The position numbers were made by a program, and so were the translations under genes. From Latrodectus hesperus (Eukaryota > Arthropoda > Arachnida > Araneae > Theridiidae), in the NCBI GenBank assembly GCA_037975125.1, contig CM075853.1, forward strand, positions 25,590,349 to 25,654,348: a stretch of DNA of 64,000 nt, written 5' to 3'. Positions 48,768-60,650 of this stretch are shown here, piece by piece. Position 1 is the first letter of the stretch, and the number at the start of each line of letters is the position of its first letter. The notes below the pieces were generated by a model that saw only the letters and a program-made list of their open reading frames with translations, was not told where the DNA came from and did no database searches.

Positions 48768-50928
48768 TAGTTTTAATAACGCTGTAATTAGTATTATAGA
48801 CATCGAACCTAATACAGATATTCGTATTATAAAGGAAAATAGGTTTATTATAAATTTAAAGTCTCTTGCTCCTTTTGGTTTAAATGAATTATTTAATGGC
48901 AAAATTATTAACTATTCTAATAGTAATTCCTTTGTATTTTTTCACAATAATTACTATAAAACTAAAAGATTTAAAAGAAGTGGACGAAAATTTAAAAAAT
49001 CTTACAATAAAATTGATCTTAAAAATAATTTTGAGTTTTATTTGGATAAAATTTATAATTTGGAATCTTCCTTCTCTAGTACTTATAATTGGCTACCTTG
49101 CAAAGTATTTATTATGAAACTGACTGATAGTGATTGTAAATTTTTGCATTCGTGTATAAACGATATAAATTTCCACAACCAGCATTTTAAGATTTTATTT
49201 TATGACCTATTTAAATACAGATATAATAAAATTAAAATTAAGAAAAATATTAGATTACATTATTTCACCATTAATTTTCAACATCCTAAGTTTGATAATT
49301 TTAAACTAAACAGTTTTGTTAATGATTTGTATAATATTTTTCCCATAGAAGATGTTATTGTCAAACTTGCTTTTTCTTATGATATTCCTTTTGGACGTAA
49401 AATCTTTAACTATAATCAATTTTGCAAAAATATCTCCTCATCTAGAAAACTATCTAAATGTATTTGTCATAGTAATGAACTAAAAAATTTTATTAATACT
49501 GATTTCGGTCATATTATTACAGGTGATTTAAACATTGTCAATGACCCTAAATTAAAAGAAATATTAAGTAAAGGAACTAAATATAGACCAGTTTTTCAAC
49601 TAAATAGATTTAAAATAATTAAAGTAATTTTATATAATATTGATTCATTTATCTTTAAAATTTCTAATTTTTATAATGTACCTATTGAATTTTTTACAGT
49701 CTGGAAGTCTAAACTTTTTAATAAAATTAAGAAATTTATTTTTGTCAATAATGTAACATTTCCTGGTATTAAGTTTGGTCCATTAAAACCAGCCATAAAT
49801 AATCTAAAAGATAACTTCATCATTACGCCAGTAGATAAAGCCTCTAATAATTACGCATTTTTTTGTAAGAAATTCTATTTAGATTTAATTGATAATGAAA
49901 CATTAAATTCCAGCACATATAAACGTTTAAACTCCACTGTTAATATTATAAATAAAAAAATCCTTGGGCTTTACAAACTTTTAAATATTAGCAACTATAA
50001 ATTAGAGTTTCCTTATTTAACAGTCATTCCTAAATTTCACAAAAATCCTATAAAGTTTAGATTTATCACCTGTGGTACTAAATCATACATGAATAAACCT
50101 GGAATCATTTTTGCTAAATTTCTTAATATTATATTAGACAATATTGTTAAATCAGAAGCCACCTGGATCATTAATAATAATAGACCTATTTTGGATTTTT
50201 TATCGAAAAATTATATTTATTGTATTAATTCTTTTGACTTTAAAGACCTTTTTACTAGTATTCCCATAGATAAATTATACGATGTACTATACCTTTATTA
50301 TCAGGACTATAGAAACTTACTAAATATTAATTTTGATTACTGGAATAATTTAGTTAAAATGTGTATTTATAATAATTTTATATTTAACGGTGAAAATATT
50401 TTTATTCAAAATTGTGGAATTCCACAGGGATCCAACTTTTCTAGCACACTAGCAAATTTATTTTTACATTATTTTGAAAAAAACTTCTTTTATCAATATC
50501 CTTTTGCTTTTCGATACATAGATGATTTCATAATTTTCAACAATTTAAAATTTGAAGATATTTCTAAAACTATTTACCCTGAAGAACTTTCTCTAATTAA
50601 AACTAATTTATGTGAAACTAAAACAGAATTTCTGGATTTATTTATCACTATTGATAATTCCACTACATATATAGACATTTTCGACAAAACTAATCAGTTT
50701 AATTTTCATGTTAATAAGTTAATTTCTTGGAACTCCAATATTTCTTTAAAAATATACAGAAACATTATAATTAATGAGCTTAATCGCATTTATATAATCT
50801 GTAACAATTATGAATGTACTAAAAATCAAATTAAACGCCTAATAGCTCACCTAAAAAATAACAATATTCCAATTAATTTTATTTTAAAATATGTAGGAAG
50901 TAGGGAATCGCTTGTAAGATTGAAGTAA
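48721..50928 (+). CDS. Naiad reverse transcriptase ORF, 735 codons
   Basis: A long uninterrupted, strongly AT-biased ORF. The first dozen or so codons are out of frame with the endonuclease; sense resumes at about KIHSFNN. A KCICHSN C-x-C motif lies at residues 246-252, followed by FGHIITGDLNIVNDPKL, typical of Penelope-like RTs. The catalytic core has PVDKASNN (370-377), FRFIT (446-450), motif A FDFKDLFTSIP (505-515) with its Asp, motif B GIPQGSNFSSTLANLF (566-581) and motif C YIDD (599-602) with the two remaining catalytic Asp residues. KTEFLDL and a W-N-S-N-I-S-L-K-I-Y-R block follow. All catalytic residues are present. No in-frame TGA occurs, so this copy shows no selenocysteine codons, unlike some spider Naiads. 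Confidence 0.93.
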   Translation: MTVKNLILNSIIFKIHSFNNAVISIIDIEPNTDIRIIKENRFIINLKSLAPFGLNELFNGKIINYSNSNSFVFFHNNYYKTKRFKRSGRKFKKSYNKIDLKNNFEFYLDKIYNLESSFSSTYNWLPCKVFIMKLTDSDCKFLHSCINDINFHNQHFKILFYDLFKYRYNKIKIKKNIRLHYFTINFQHPKFDNFKLNSFVNDLYNIFPIEDVIVKLAFSYDIPFGRKIFNYNQFCKNISSSRKLSKCICHSNELKNFINTDFGHIITGDLNIVNDPKLKEILSKGTKYRPVFQLNRFKIIKVILYNIDSFIFKISNFYNVPIEFFTVWKSKLFNKIKKFIFVNNVTFPGIKFGPLKPAINNLKDNFIITPVDKASNNYAFFCKKFYLDLIDNETLNSSTYKRLNSTVNIINKKILGLYKLLNISNYKLEFPYLTVIPKFHKNPIKFRFITCGTKSYMNKPGIIFAKFLNIILDNIVKSEATWIINNNRPILDFLSKNYIYCINSFDFKDLFTSIPIDKLYDVLYLYYQDYRNLLNINFDYWNNLVKMCIYNNFIFNGENIFIQNCGIPQGSNFSSTLANLFLHYFEKNFFYQYPFAFRYIDDFIIFNNLKFEDISKTIYPEELSLIKTNLCETKTEFLDLFITIDNSTTYIDIFDKTNQFNFHVNKLISWNSNISLKIYRNIIINELNRIYIICNNYECTKNQIKRLIAHLKNNNIPINFILKYVGSRESLVRLK

Positions 50929-51238
50929 TGCGTAGTTTTTATAACTACAGAAGGGCCACCCAAGCATTGAAGTTCTTACAAGAATCCTGAAAATACCTAC
51001 ATATATACACTTTATTTTATACATAACTAAAACTTAAACCCCTTTATAATACACTTTAACTTTCTTAACCACTTTAACTTTTTGAATTTAATTACTTCAG
51101 GCAATATTTCTTCATTCTAATTTCAAATTTACTTTTGGCAACTTCCTACTATTCTCATATATAAATTCAATTTGATTTACTGGCATTTGTATTTTGTATT
51201 TTCTACTGTATGTACTATTCTACTGTACTTTTGTTACA

Positions 51239-51531
51239 TCTATTGTGAGTATTTTCATCTATAGTGAGTATTTTTATTTTTCTACATATATATTTAGTCT
51301 ATTATTTAACAAAGTTCTTTTAATACGAACACTCTTCGGGGGAATTGCTCGAAGAATTTTAGACATCTGTCCTTCGAGCATGTCAGAAAAGAGTGTTCAT
51401 TTTTGCATAGCTGACCATCTCCCTCCTGATGAAGACGTGGTCCCTATGCCTTCTTGTCTTTTGCTTCATATACTTTAGTATCTTTCCAATTTTATATTTC
51501 TGATTTTGTTTTTCTTCATGTTTTATCTTAT
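51239..51531 (+). repeat. Right pseudo-LTR of the Naiad element
   Basis: A direct copy of the left repeat, with the same nested hairpin (outer arms at 51327-51336 and 51389-51398). It stops at TTTTATCTTAT, where the TA tract begins. The near identity with the left copy indicates recent insertion. Confidence 0.9.
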
Positions 51532-52165
<634 letters not shown>

Positions 52166-52645
52166 GTATATATCTCGATAATTTTGTATCAAACACTATG
52201 ATTTATTACATTAAAAACTGAAAGTTTAATTGATAAATTGAAATCTTATATTTGAGTTTAAATCTAGTTAACTTTTCTCTATATCGCTAATGGCATCGAA
52301 TACCTGTACACAGATGCGAAGAGACTGAAATACTCAGTAGAAAATCAAAATCGATTGTTGGGGCGACAAAGGAAAAGAACTCATCCCATTTCACCACCAA
52401 AAAAACTTGAAATTAACCGTTAAGTTATCGGGGAATTCAATGGATAATTTCCTTAACGATGTTAAATTGCTATTTTTGTATATTTTTCTATGTATTTTCG
52501 CTTCTTTACTTATTAATGAAGAATGGCAAACAAATTTTGTTACTGTCGGTAAAATTTTACGTGAAATACTCAAAGTTGAACGATCTATTTAATAATTTTT
52601 TACAATTTATTAGTTGATAATTATAAAACTCTTAATTCAATTATG

Positions 52646-53050
52646 TTGTTGTTGTGTTGTTGTTGCTTATGACACTTGTTGAAAAAGCCAAGCTCGCTGT
52701 GCCTTTGGCAGTGTGAATTAAGTCAATAGAGATCGTTTTTCGCTTGGATCAGAGCACCACGAAGGTGAAAGTACGACTTTGCTCTTTTTAAGGTGCCTCG
52801 TCATTTTGAACCACGGTCAGGTGACGAGGCCACACCTGAGCTAGCACCCTCCTCTCCCCATCCACGCCACACCAGCGGAAGGACTTTGGACGTCACATAT
52901 GAACGTGGACACGTCCCCAATCCACGGAGCTCCAGCAACCCAGTGAAGGAGAGTACACCGTGGTCACCCTCCCAACCACTGCCCGCGGCCAATGATGTTT
53001 CACTTTGCTGAGCTTACGGGAAGCGGCGTGAAGCTACTGAGCCACTGAAG
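52646..53050 (-). repeat. SINE-like family C, copy 2
   Basis: Reverse-oriented. (GTT)n at its left is the complement of the tail. It shares nearly its whole length with 59401-59794. Flanks CTTAATTCAATTATG (52631-52645) and CTTAATTCAACTTATG (from 53051) form a target duplication with one indel. No tRNA-like head is visible. Confidence 0.85.
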
Positions 53051-54739
53051 CTTAATTCAACTTATGAAAACTTATGAAAACTTCTTAATTCACTTATGAA
53101 AACTTATAAGGCCACTTATTTCGTAGAATTTCTTTTTTTTTGTGATATCCATAAATACAGTTTGTTTTTACTTTTAAAAAAACTCATTGTATATTTGAAT
53201 AGAAAAATCGAAGTAAATCACAAAAGAGCGATCCATAATATTTTTTAAAATGTTGCTAAGTAATCTTTTTGAATCTGAAAAGCTGTTTCTTCTGCCGATG
53301 TTCACAAGCATCTGTGTCTTTCCGGTGTCATGATGTGAAAGTTTGAAAAAGTGAAAGTTAAAAGTAATCTAATGCGTTAATACAAGAAAAATGTGAAATG
53401 ACGCAGCATGACACGTGGTCACCCGGTGGGTTTGGACCCGAGCGATAGAAGCATCCTTTGCCGCCTTGTGTCTCTAGGCCCCTTCTTAAAGGAATGTTGC
53501 AAAATAAGAAAAAGAAGGATATAATTAAGAATGAAATTAAAGAAATTAAAAAACAACGAAAACAATAAATAATTTTAGATGGCGATAGTTTAATAGTTTG
53601 ACAAAATCAAATAAAGATACGGGAGGAATCTCTAGTTTATTGTTTTTTTAATTTGAAAACTAGAATGTGCTGGTGAAAGTATTATTTAGAAAATAATATT
53701 TATAAAGTTGTGTGTGCGTGATAAATATATTTTGTTAAAAATGAAATATAAAATTTAATGAGCAAAAATAATTTCAGATGGCGGTACCTTAGCGCGCAGA
53801 GGACAGGCTAACGCCCTTCGAAGGCATTTTAACACCCATCATATAAATCATCTTTGGAGAGAGCTTTTCGCAAATGCACGTGTCACGCAGTTGGAAAACT
53901 CTCGAGCACCCACTCCGACTGTGATGAGGCTGCAAGAAACATCATCGCTCCTTCAACGTGTCATCCCGTTAGCTCATGCTTCAAAGAGCGCTAACGTTGG
54001 TGTGATTTGAAATCTTCACAAAATGTTATGGATCATATTTTTATAGAGAGGGTCTAATCATCGGTCGATACTAGCATAATTTTCTGTTTAATGTCGCACA
54101 TTATATACATATTATCTATATAATGTGATTATCACAAGCATATAGAAATCGCAGTGTCCATCGGTTGGAATCGAACCATAAACCTTTCATTTCGAAGAAT
54201 GTGTTCCTGCCATCGTGGCTCGGCACATATGCCCTTTCTTCAATTATTTTAAAAAGGTATTTAAGGTGTGAGTGATACTTTTCAGTAAAAGTCACTTTTT
54301 GTTTCTTCAAAAATGCAGAGTAATTCAACTTTTGCATTCAACTTCCATATATTGCATTAAAAATCATAAATTTAAGAAATATAAATAATGGATAATTCAA
54401 CATTTTCCTATGTACTCCTTCATGAACTACTCATCCGATGAAATATATTGTGAAATTTTAAATGATATTTGAAGAAAATGTTTGAAGCATTATATATATT
54501 AAACATTTATGATAAATATTTAATGAATTATTTTATATTTCAAAAAAATTTTTTTGTATTTTTGTACGTCAACGTTTGTCAAATATTTTTAATATATTTC
54601 AGAAAATCTATCCCTTTCTCATAGTGTTGATAATTGAAATTTAAATGTTTACCCTGTTTGAAATATCTTTTAGACAGTGAGAAAACTACATATTTTAAAA
54701 TGCTAACAATAAATAATGCATAAATCAATCAAAATATAC
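53051..54739 (-). other. Gene 2 intron 2, right part, with a tRNA-like relic
   Basis: On the minus strand, 54159-54245 contains B-box GGTTCGATTCCAACC preceded by a degenerate tRNA-like arm, probably an old SINE head. The B-box-like GGGTCCAAACCC near 53426-53437 is similar. The dispersed block at 53894-53917 is shared with 24041 and 28080. No exon is seen. Confidence 0.45.
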
Positions 54740-54770
54740 CTGTAAGTTGTTCTTCTGTAAACTGGTCAGT
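54740..54770 (-). CDS. Gene 2 (calmodulin-like), exon 2 (31 nt)
   Basis: A TTTCTCTCCTTAG acceptor and a GTATAT donor bound 31 nt that read TDQFTEEQLT plus the first base of Asp, joining exon 3 as TDQFTEEQLTDFKEAF. Calmodulin begins with ADQLTEEQIAEFKEAF after Met. Vertebrate calmodulin genes also have a 31-nt second exon with the initiator ATG alone in the preceding exon, as I recall, so the missing first exon should end in ATG. The intron to exon 3 is about 14.4 kb and hosts the Naiad element. The exact frame and phase fit make chance unlikely despite the short length. Confidence 0.88.
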
Positions 54771-55554
54771 CTAAGGAGAGAAAAAAACACGCCATTATTA
54801 GCCAGAAATAAACTTTTAAAATTGAAAAAAGCGATATGAGTTTTTCTCATTTATAATGACTTTTAATTAAATTTCAAGAAGTTGCAAAGACATTTTTTTA
54901 CTCTAATTTCTGATGATTTCTAAACAAGTTACAGAAAGAATTTGTAATTGGAATCACCACAGAAATATTACTTTTATGAACACAATTTATGGAAATGAAA
55001 ATTATTATTCTCTTTCAAACAGGGTTCGAAACAAATTTTTAAATAACAGTTTTTTTTTCCCAAAATGCATTTGCGAAAAGGGAAGTAACAATTATATTTT
55101 GCCAACGAGGGCAAATGTGACGATGTAATTACGATCCGAAAATTTCCAAGCATCCAGGCTTAGAAAGTTGGGTTGTAGCATCCATGCTATATTTGAACAC
55201 ACATTCGAACCAATCATTACAGATCTGTACAAATACACTTCGTTCAAACATTATACTCTGGAAAGCACACCCCGCCATTTCTCAACTGAGTTGCGGGAGG
55301 ACCTCAAAGAAGCGTCGGGAGAGCCAGATGGCTTTCCGCCATTCGACAGCCCGCTGCTTCTGATTCATTTGGTATTGTTGGCACCTACCATCATTTTCGC
55401 ACACAAATCCATTGGACCGAGAACTACAATTTAAAATGGACTTCAAACCCCTACAAAGATCCGTCGCCCAAGAATCATTTTAGTCGAACTCACAAACTGT
55501 TGAACAAAAGAACATAAATTTATCAGCTGCTTACTAGATCTTTCTATCCAAGAA
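54771..55554. other. Upstream of gene 2 exon 2, possible first exon
   Basis: On the minus strand an ATG at 55389-55391 is followed at once by GTAGGTGC, the arrangement expected for a calmodulin first exon, and a CCAAT sits just upstream. The patch 55270-55440 is GC-rich. The assignment is weak: this is one ATG-GT among several possible. Confidence 0.25.
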
Positions 55555-55776
55555 TTTATTTATTTATTACATTACATATATTCAACTTGTATGCTTGATT
55601 CTTGAGATCCACTTGTAAGTCTTCGTCGATAATAGGACAAATAGCACAATGACAGACGTACAACCACAGAAGATAACGAAGAAAACACCCACGGCCACGG
55701 TGGGAATCGAACCCACACTCCTACGCTCTCAAGCGATTAGCGGAGTGATGCTTCGACCACTCAGCCACGGAGCGCC
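55555..55776 (-). repeat. SINE with tRNA-Ser-like head
   Basis: On the minus strand the right end reads as a tRNA-like segment: GTGGCTGAGTGGTCGAAGC, a GCTAA anticodon-loop-like sequence, a long variable region and GTGGGTTCGATTCCCAC (T-arm with perfect stem). Acceptor and anticodon stems do not pair, so it is not a functional tRNA. A perfect 11-bp target duplication, CTATCCAAGAA, flanks it at 55544-55554 and 55777-55787. The tail is an ATTT-rich stretch. Confidence 0.82.
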
Positions 55777-55954
55777 CTATCCAAGAAGTAATTCTATCCG
55801 GTGGTGTGACCCATCAAAGATTGATAAAAGCTTGATGCCAAAAGTTAAACGAATACCTGAATTTTTTTAATTATTTGAATTAATATACATGTGTAATAAT
55901 AATTAGATTTATCAATAATAATTTGTTAGAATTATTATATTGCATAAAAATAAA

Positions 55955-56222
55955 ATAAAAACTCCATGGCACGACAGCGCATGTGGGCCAAAGCCTACAG
56001 TGCCCATAACTGTTTTCATGACCGGGGGCCCTAGGGTGCGAAGCATATGTCCCAGTTAGGTGGTCAGCCTAACGTAAGACCCCAGTGTTTAGTTCCCAAG
56101 CATGCTTGATACTCAGCTAATCGACCCACTGAAGGGATGAATGGCTGAGTCAACCTTGCCAGCCCGAGGATCGAACCTCGGACCTGTGTCATGGGAGCGT
56201 GAAACGCTGCCACTAATGCTTC
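55955..56222 (-). repeat. SINE family B, full-length copy
   Basis: On the minus strand the head TTAGTGGCAGCG and B-box GAGGTTCGATCC lead into a body shared with 21863-22083. A 14-bp target duplication, TGCATAAAAATAAA, is perfect at 55941-55954 and 56223-56236. Confidence 0.9.
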
Positions 56223-56236
56223 TGCATAAAAATAAA

Positions 56237-59200
56237 CGCTATTATAAATTGTGAAAATAGTAATATTAGCTAAGGCTTTGAATCAAGAATAAAATAATTC
56301 GGTTCGACTCAGACTCTCTAATTGTTTATATTTTACACTGCTCTAAAAACAAATTCCGCTTTGTGTGTGAGAAAACTATTGTTTTGCAGCAGTCAAAAAT
56401 AAATGTTCATTGTTCATTGTGGGAGTTTAGAAAACATTTTTCAACTACAAGAGAAGTGAAAAAGATTAAATTTCACAATTTGAGATGGAATTTTTTTTTA
56501 AATAAGTATGCTTACCAGGACAGTGTGACAACGCTTGGAATTTTGCATATACCGGGGAAACACTTTCTATGGCAAAATAAGTTACTCAAGTTCAAGTAAA
56601 GAGCAAACGATATTGGGCGAAAATGTATACATGTTCATTTAAAACTATGAATTCATAATCGTAACATCCATTTAAATGATTGGGGTGTATTCCAAACCAT
56701 GATTTGTGAGCAAATAACAATAACATATTTTTGCTTTGAAGATGAAATTCAATTCAGAGACTGATTTAAAACTACGTCAGAAACGCAAAAGCACATAGAT
56801 GGGACGAGCAGATTTCACGCAGGTGCTGAAACGTCATCAGAGGCCACTGTTACCTAGATGGGCTGGCGAAGGAAGGCGCTTCCTAATCAGTCCTAAGCAA
56901 CATATCGATGCGGTGCCAAGAAAATGATCGGCTGTATATTGATTCTACATAGTCTCTTAACTCGATGAGTAGACAGTATCATTCCGTAAAAGATCTTAAC
57001 TAAAGTTCTGATTGATGTTGTTCCAGCTTGCACAAATGGGTTTACCCACGACCGAGTCCCATTTCATTTCAGTTGCAGTATCAGAAATGACCAGACTTCA
57101 GGCCACTATGAAGAGTACCAGCTTTCTGGCCATCACACTATACTGAAGTTTGAAGTGCTTGGACTTCTATTTATAGGGACCGTATTACGAAAATTATATA
57201 TGGAAGAGCACCAAGTTCCCCAATGATCATTAGCTGCTGGAATGTATGTAACGTGTTTCAGATTTTCACTAGTTTATGCCCATCCACGCTCCCTCTGTTA
57301 TCTCTGCTGGCATATTAAACCTACATATCACTCTTTGCAGCCGCTATTTCAAACAGTGGCAAAATGAAGCAATCCTTGCTTCATTTTGCCTTTACTAATA
57401 TTTCCACTTAACCGCTTTTATTACTGGGATATTGGCCAACACACCAGCGCTGCACTCATATGCCCATATTCTCACACTACATAAAATCTGATTATTTAAA
57501 TCCCTTCTTCTAATCGCACTTCTTTTTCGGTCATCAAGTGTTTCTCGATTTTTTTTTAAAAATCTTATATAATTTGAGATAACAAATGTGACCTACTACG
57601 AAAAGAATTTTTTGATGAATTTGAAGCAATCTTTTCCTGTATTTAAAAATGTAGAATATTTTTTTAATTAAAACTTCAGCTTTTCAACTCATAAACGCTT
57701 GTAATATGATTTGTGTTAAAGTTACTTAGACGAATTAAAACGTGAGTAAAAATAAACAAAAACTAAGCATAATCCTGGGTCCTTCTTCGACATAACTTCC
57801 AAAGAGCCATCAAACTATCACAATAATTTCCATTACGAAAAAAACAAAAATATTCACCGACATTTCCCAATCAATTCCGCTTTTATTCATAATGGCTTCG
57901 AAAATGGAGAATCCAACCAAATAGAAATTACGCTGTGCTAAGTCGGTCTTAGTGATGAATCTTTCATATTTGAATTTTGTCAGCAAAGTTTTGTCTTATG
58001 AGGCTCTACAACAACTATCCTTTAATCTACCAAACATCTTAACAGTAATTAGATATAAATCACTTCATTTCAGGTGTACTTGTGCTTTTGATTCGATAGG
58101 CTACCAACAATCCACAGTGGTTGAGACGATAACCACATTTTTCCTCGCTGGGTTGTAGGAGCTACGTGAGTAAGAAACATGTCTATGGTAATCTAAGATG
58201 TCCGCTAGAGTGGCGTGGATGTGGAGAGGATGACATCAACTCAAGAGTAACTCCGTCACCTCACCGTAATTCAAAATTATGAAGCGCTTGGTGATAGGCG
58301 AGTATTTTAAGCCTATTAACAGGGTTCGCTTGCGCAGCTATGTATGTATATACCAAAATTCCACGACAAATTTCAGTGTCTCTGGAAATCATAATTCAAA
58401 AGCCCCGGCTAAGTTCTTTGATGCCTCTTGCTCATAATTGCTTTTTGCACACTTTTGTAATTGGTTTAGAATCAGTATTTCTTATGGCAGTTGTCCGCAG
58501 CATTGCTCATAGTGCTCGCGTGTTTTGGAACAGAGTGACACCCAATGAACATTGAGGTATGTGCGCACTGGAGAGGCGCCCAGTGCACACATACCTCCAT
58601 GCAAATGAGAGATTATGCGGGAAAGGAGCCAAAGTCCAGTGCGTTGTTCAAAGAAAAATTAACTGTTATGAGCGGAATACATAAATAAATTTTCTATTCT
58701 TTCTATTATGCTATCAACCTTACAGTTAATCATCGCTTCTCCAAATGCAGCTGTGGCCATCACCGCTCCCCTGTATCGCTGCAGCACCCACCAGGGGTCT
58801 GTGATACCCACTTTGAGAATCACTATTTGTTGTTTATTGATCCACCTGTTTTGATCCACCTAATATTGCCTTCTTTCTATCATTCAGAAAAAATTTAAAG
58901 AGCTATGAAAGTCTCTGAACAAACACTTCCTAACTCTTGGCAACGATCCGATTGCGATTTCTTCTTACCCAAGAGAACAGTGAATAATATTAACAGCAAC
59001 ACGCGCGGCCATGTACAGGCGAGCAAGCAGAACAATACAGAAAAGTTATTCATGTTTCACCATAAATAATGAAATAATGAGAAACAGTCTAAATGATAGC
59101 CTTAACTTTATAACGGAAATGTTATAAAATTAGTGATACAACAAAAGGTCAGGTTATCTGATTAATTATTAATGTATTTCGTGTGACAAAATTTTATTTA

Positions 59201-59400
59201 ATTAGTTTTTGATGCGCCAAACCTCAAGGTAGAATGCTAGGAAAACACATATTAATCAATTTAATATTTTATGTATACTTAAATAATTTATATATTTTTA
59301 TACATAATATTTTTTGCTACCCTGTATATACGGAAAAATATTTCAAAAATGTGATTTATTCCAACTGCATTATAAATGACGTTTATAAATCAATTAACTT
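56237..59400. other. No clear gene; contains hairpins and an inverted family C fragment
   Basis: Two strong hairpins: GGCAAAATGAAGCAA at 57358-57372 with its exact inverse at 57376-57390, and an 18-bp arm pair at 58554-58571 and 58580-58597 with one mismatch. A family C body fragment lies inverted at about 58160-58320. The GC-richer part at 56780-57240 is unidentified. Confidence 0.45.
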
Positions 59401-59794
59401 GTTGTTGTTGCTTATGACATTTGGACAAGCCAAGCTCGCTATGCCTTTGGCAGTGCGAATTAAGTCAAAGAGAGGGTCTTTCGTTTGGATCAGAGCACCA
59501 CGAAGGTGAAAGTACGACTTTGCTCTTTTTAAGGTGCCTCGTCATTTTGAACCACGGTCAGGTGACGAGGCCAACCCTGAGCTGGCACCCTCCTGTCCAC
59601 ATCCACGCCACACCAGCGGAAGGACTTTGGACGTCACATATTAACGTGGACACGTTCCCAACCCACGGAGTTCCAGCAACCCAGTGAAGGAGAGTACACC
59701 GTGGTCACCCTCTCAACCACTGCCCGTGGCAAATGATGCTTCACTCTGCTGAGCTTACGGGAAGCGGCGTGAAGCTACTGAGACACTGGAGCTC
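59401..59794 (-). repeat. SINE-like family C, copy 3
   Basis: Reverse-oriented. Starts with (GTT)n and shares its full length with 52646-53050. A perfect 11-bp target duplication, TCAATTAACTT, lies at 59390-59400 and 59795-59805. ORFs across it are repeat translations. Confidence 0.92.
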
Positions 59795-60339
59795 TCAATT
59801 AACTTAAAATATTTTACTATTGATAAAGTTTAAGATATTTTCTGCCGAGGGACCCTCAGCAGAATATTTTGCAGTAAAATGCCTGCGACCACTGATTACG
59901 CGCCTTGGCCGATGCCCCAGGTGAGTGAAGGTGAGTGAACAGACGCACACCTGAGAGCAGCGCATTGGTCTTTAACAAAAAGCAACGCTGTACTTGAAAT
60001 TAATGTCTTGAAATGTCACCAAGTATGTTTTATAAATTGAGTAGCTTACAGGAGAGCTCCGTCAATCTCACGTTTAATGTTCATTCAATTGCCGAACAGC
60101 TTTAAAAAATTTTTCCATTGTTCGGAATGTATTCACTATTATAAATGCCACGATCATGTCATTCCCACAGTCAAGTTCAAATACCTCGCTACCTTCAGAA
60201 AATTCAAATTTATTCTATTTTTTGATACTTATCAAATATAAAAATAAGATAATCCACGTAAATCAATTTAAAATACACTGGAATTCCACGTACTCAACAT
60301 CTATTTTAACCTTTTCTTCTATTCATGTCACGCATTCTT

Positions 60340-60637
60340 TTTTTCCCCAATGGCTGGCTCAAGAGGGTTGAACCTTATGCCACAACAAGGCCAGAAACTG
60401 CTACTCATGTGTTGTTAATCAGCGGGCACCTGTGAACCAAGTCACGGAGGCGAGTAGCGTTGCCCGCGCCATACCACCACAAACCCGTTTATAGGGCGGG
60501 CCACATTCATACAACATCACAGAAGAAAGGACAGAGAAACAGAGAAGGAAAGAAACATCCATGCCCGAACTGGGATTTGAACCCGGGACCCACAGCTCAG
60601 GAGTCAGGAACGCTAACCACTCAGCCATCGGTCGGCT
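60340..60637 (-). repeat. tRNA-derived SINE, family A-like head, different tail
   Basis: The head complement (GGGATTTGAACCC and CATGCCCGAACTGGG) matches family A, while the remaining body does not and no CAA tail is present. Flanks GTCACGCATTCTT (60327-60339) and GTCGCGCATTCTT (60638-60650) are a 13-bp target duplication with one mismatch. Confidence 0.88.
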
Positions 60638-60650
60638 GTCGCGCATTCTT

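Larger units (their letters stand above)
47758..51531 (+). mobile_element. Naiad-type Penelope-like retroelement (GIY-YIG before RT)
   Basis: Two direct repeats of about 0.3 kb bound a GIY-YIG endonuclease frame followed by a long reverse-transcriptase ORF. The endonuclease is upstream, opposite to canonical Penelope elements, and a C-x-C motif precedes the RT core. This is the permuted layout described for Naiads (Craig and co-workers, 2021, from memory), which favour microsatellites and lack canonical hammerhead ribozymes. Here the right repeat runs directly into a long TA tract, and I found no hammerhead core. The element sits in intron 2 of gene 2. It has a single frame break between endonuclease and RT but is otherwise well preserved. 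Confidence 0.88.

Noticed and set aside
55168..55434. 88-codon plus-strand ORF in a GC-rich patch
   Set aside because: No family match that I know; composition alone is not evidence of coding.
55691..55776. Possible functional tRNA-Ser gene on the minus strand
   Set aside because: The T-arm is good, but acceptor and anticodon stems do not pair, and the unit is flanked by a target duplication, so it is a SINE head.
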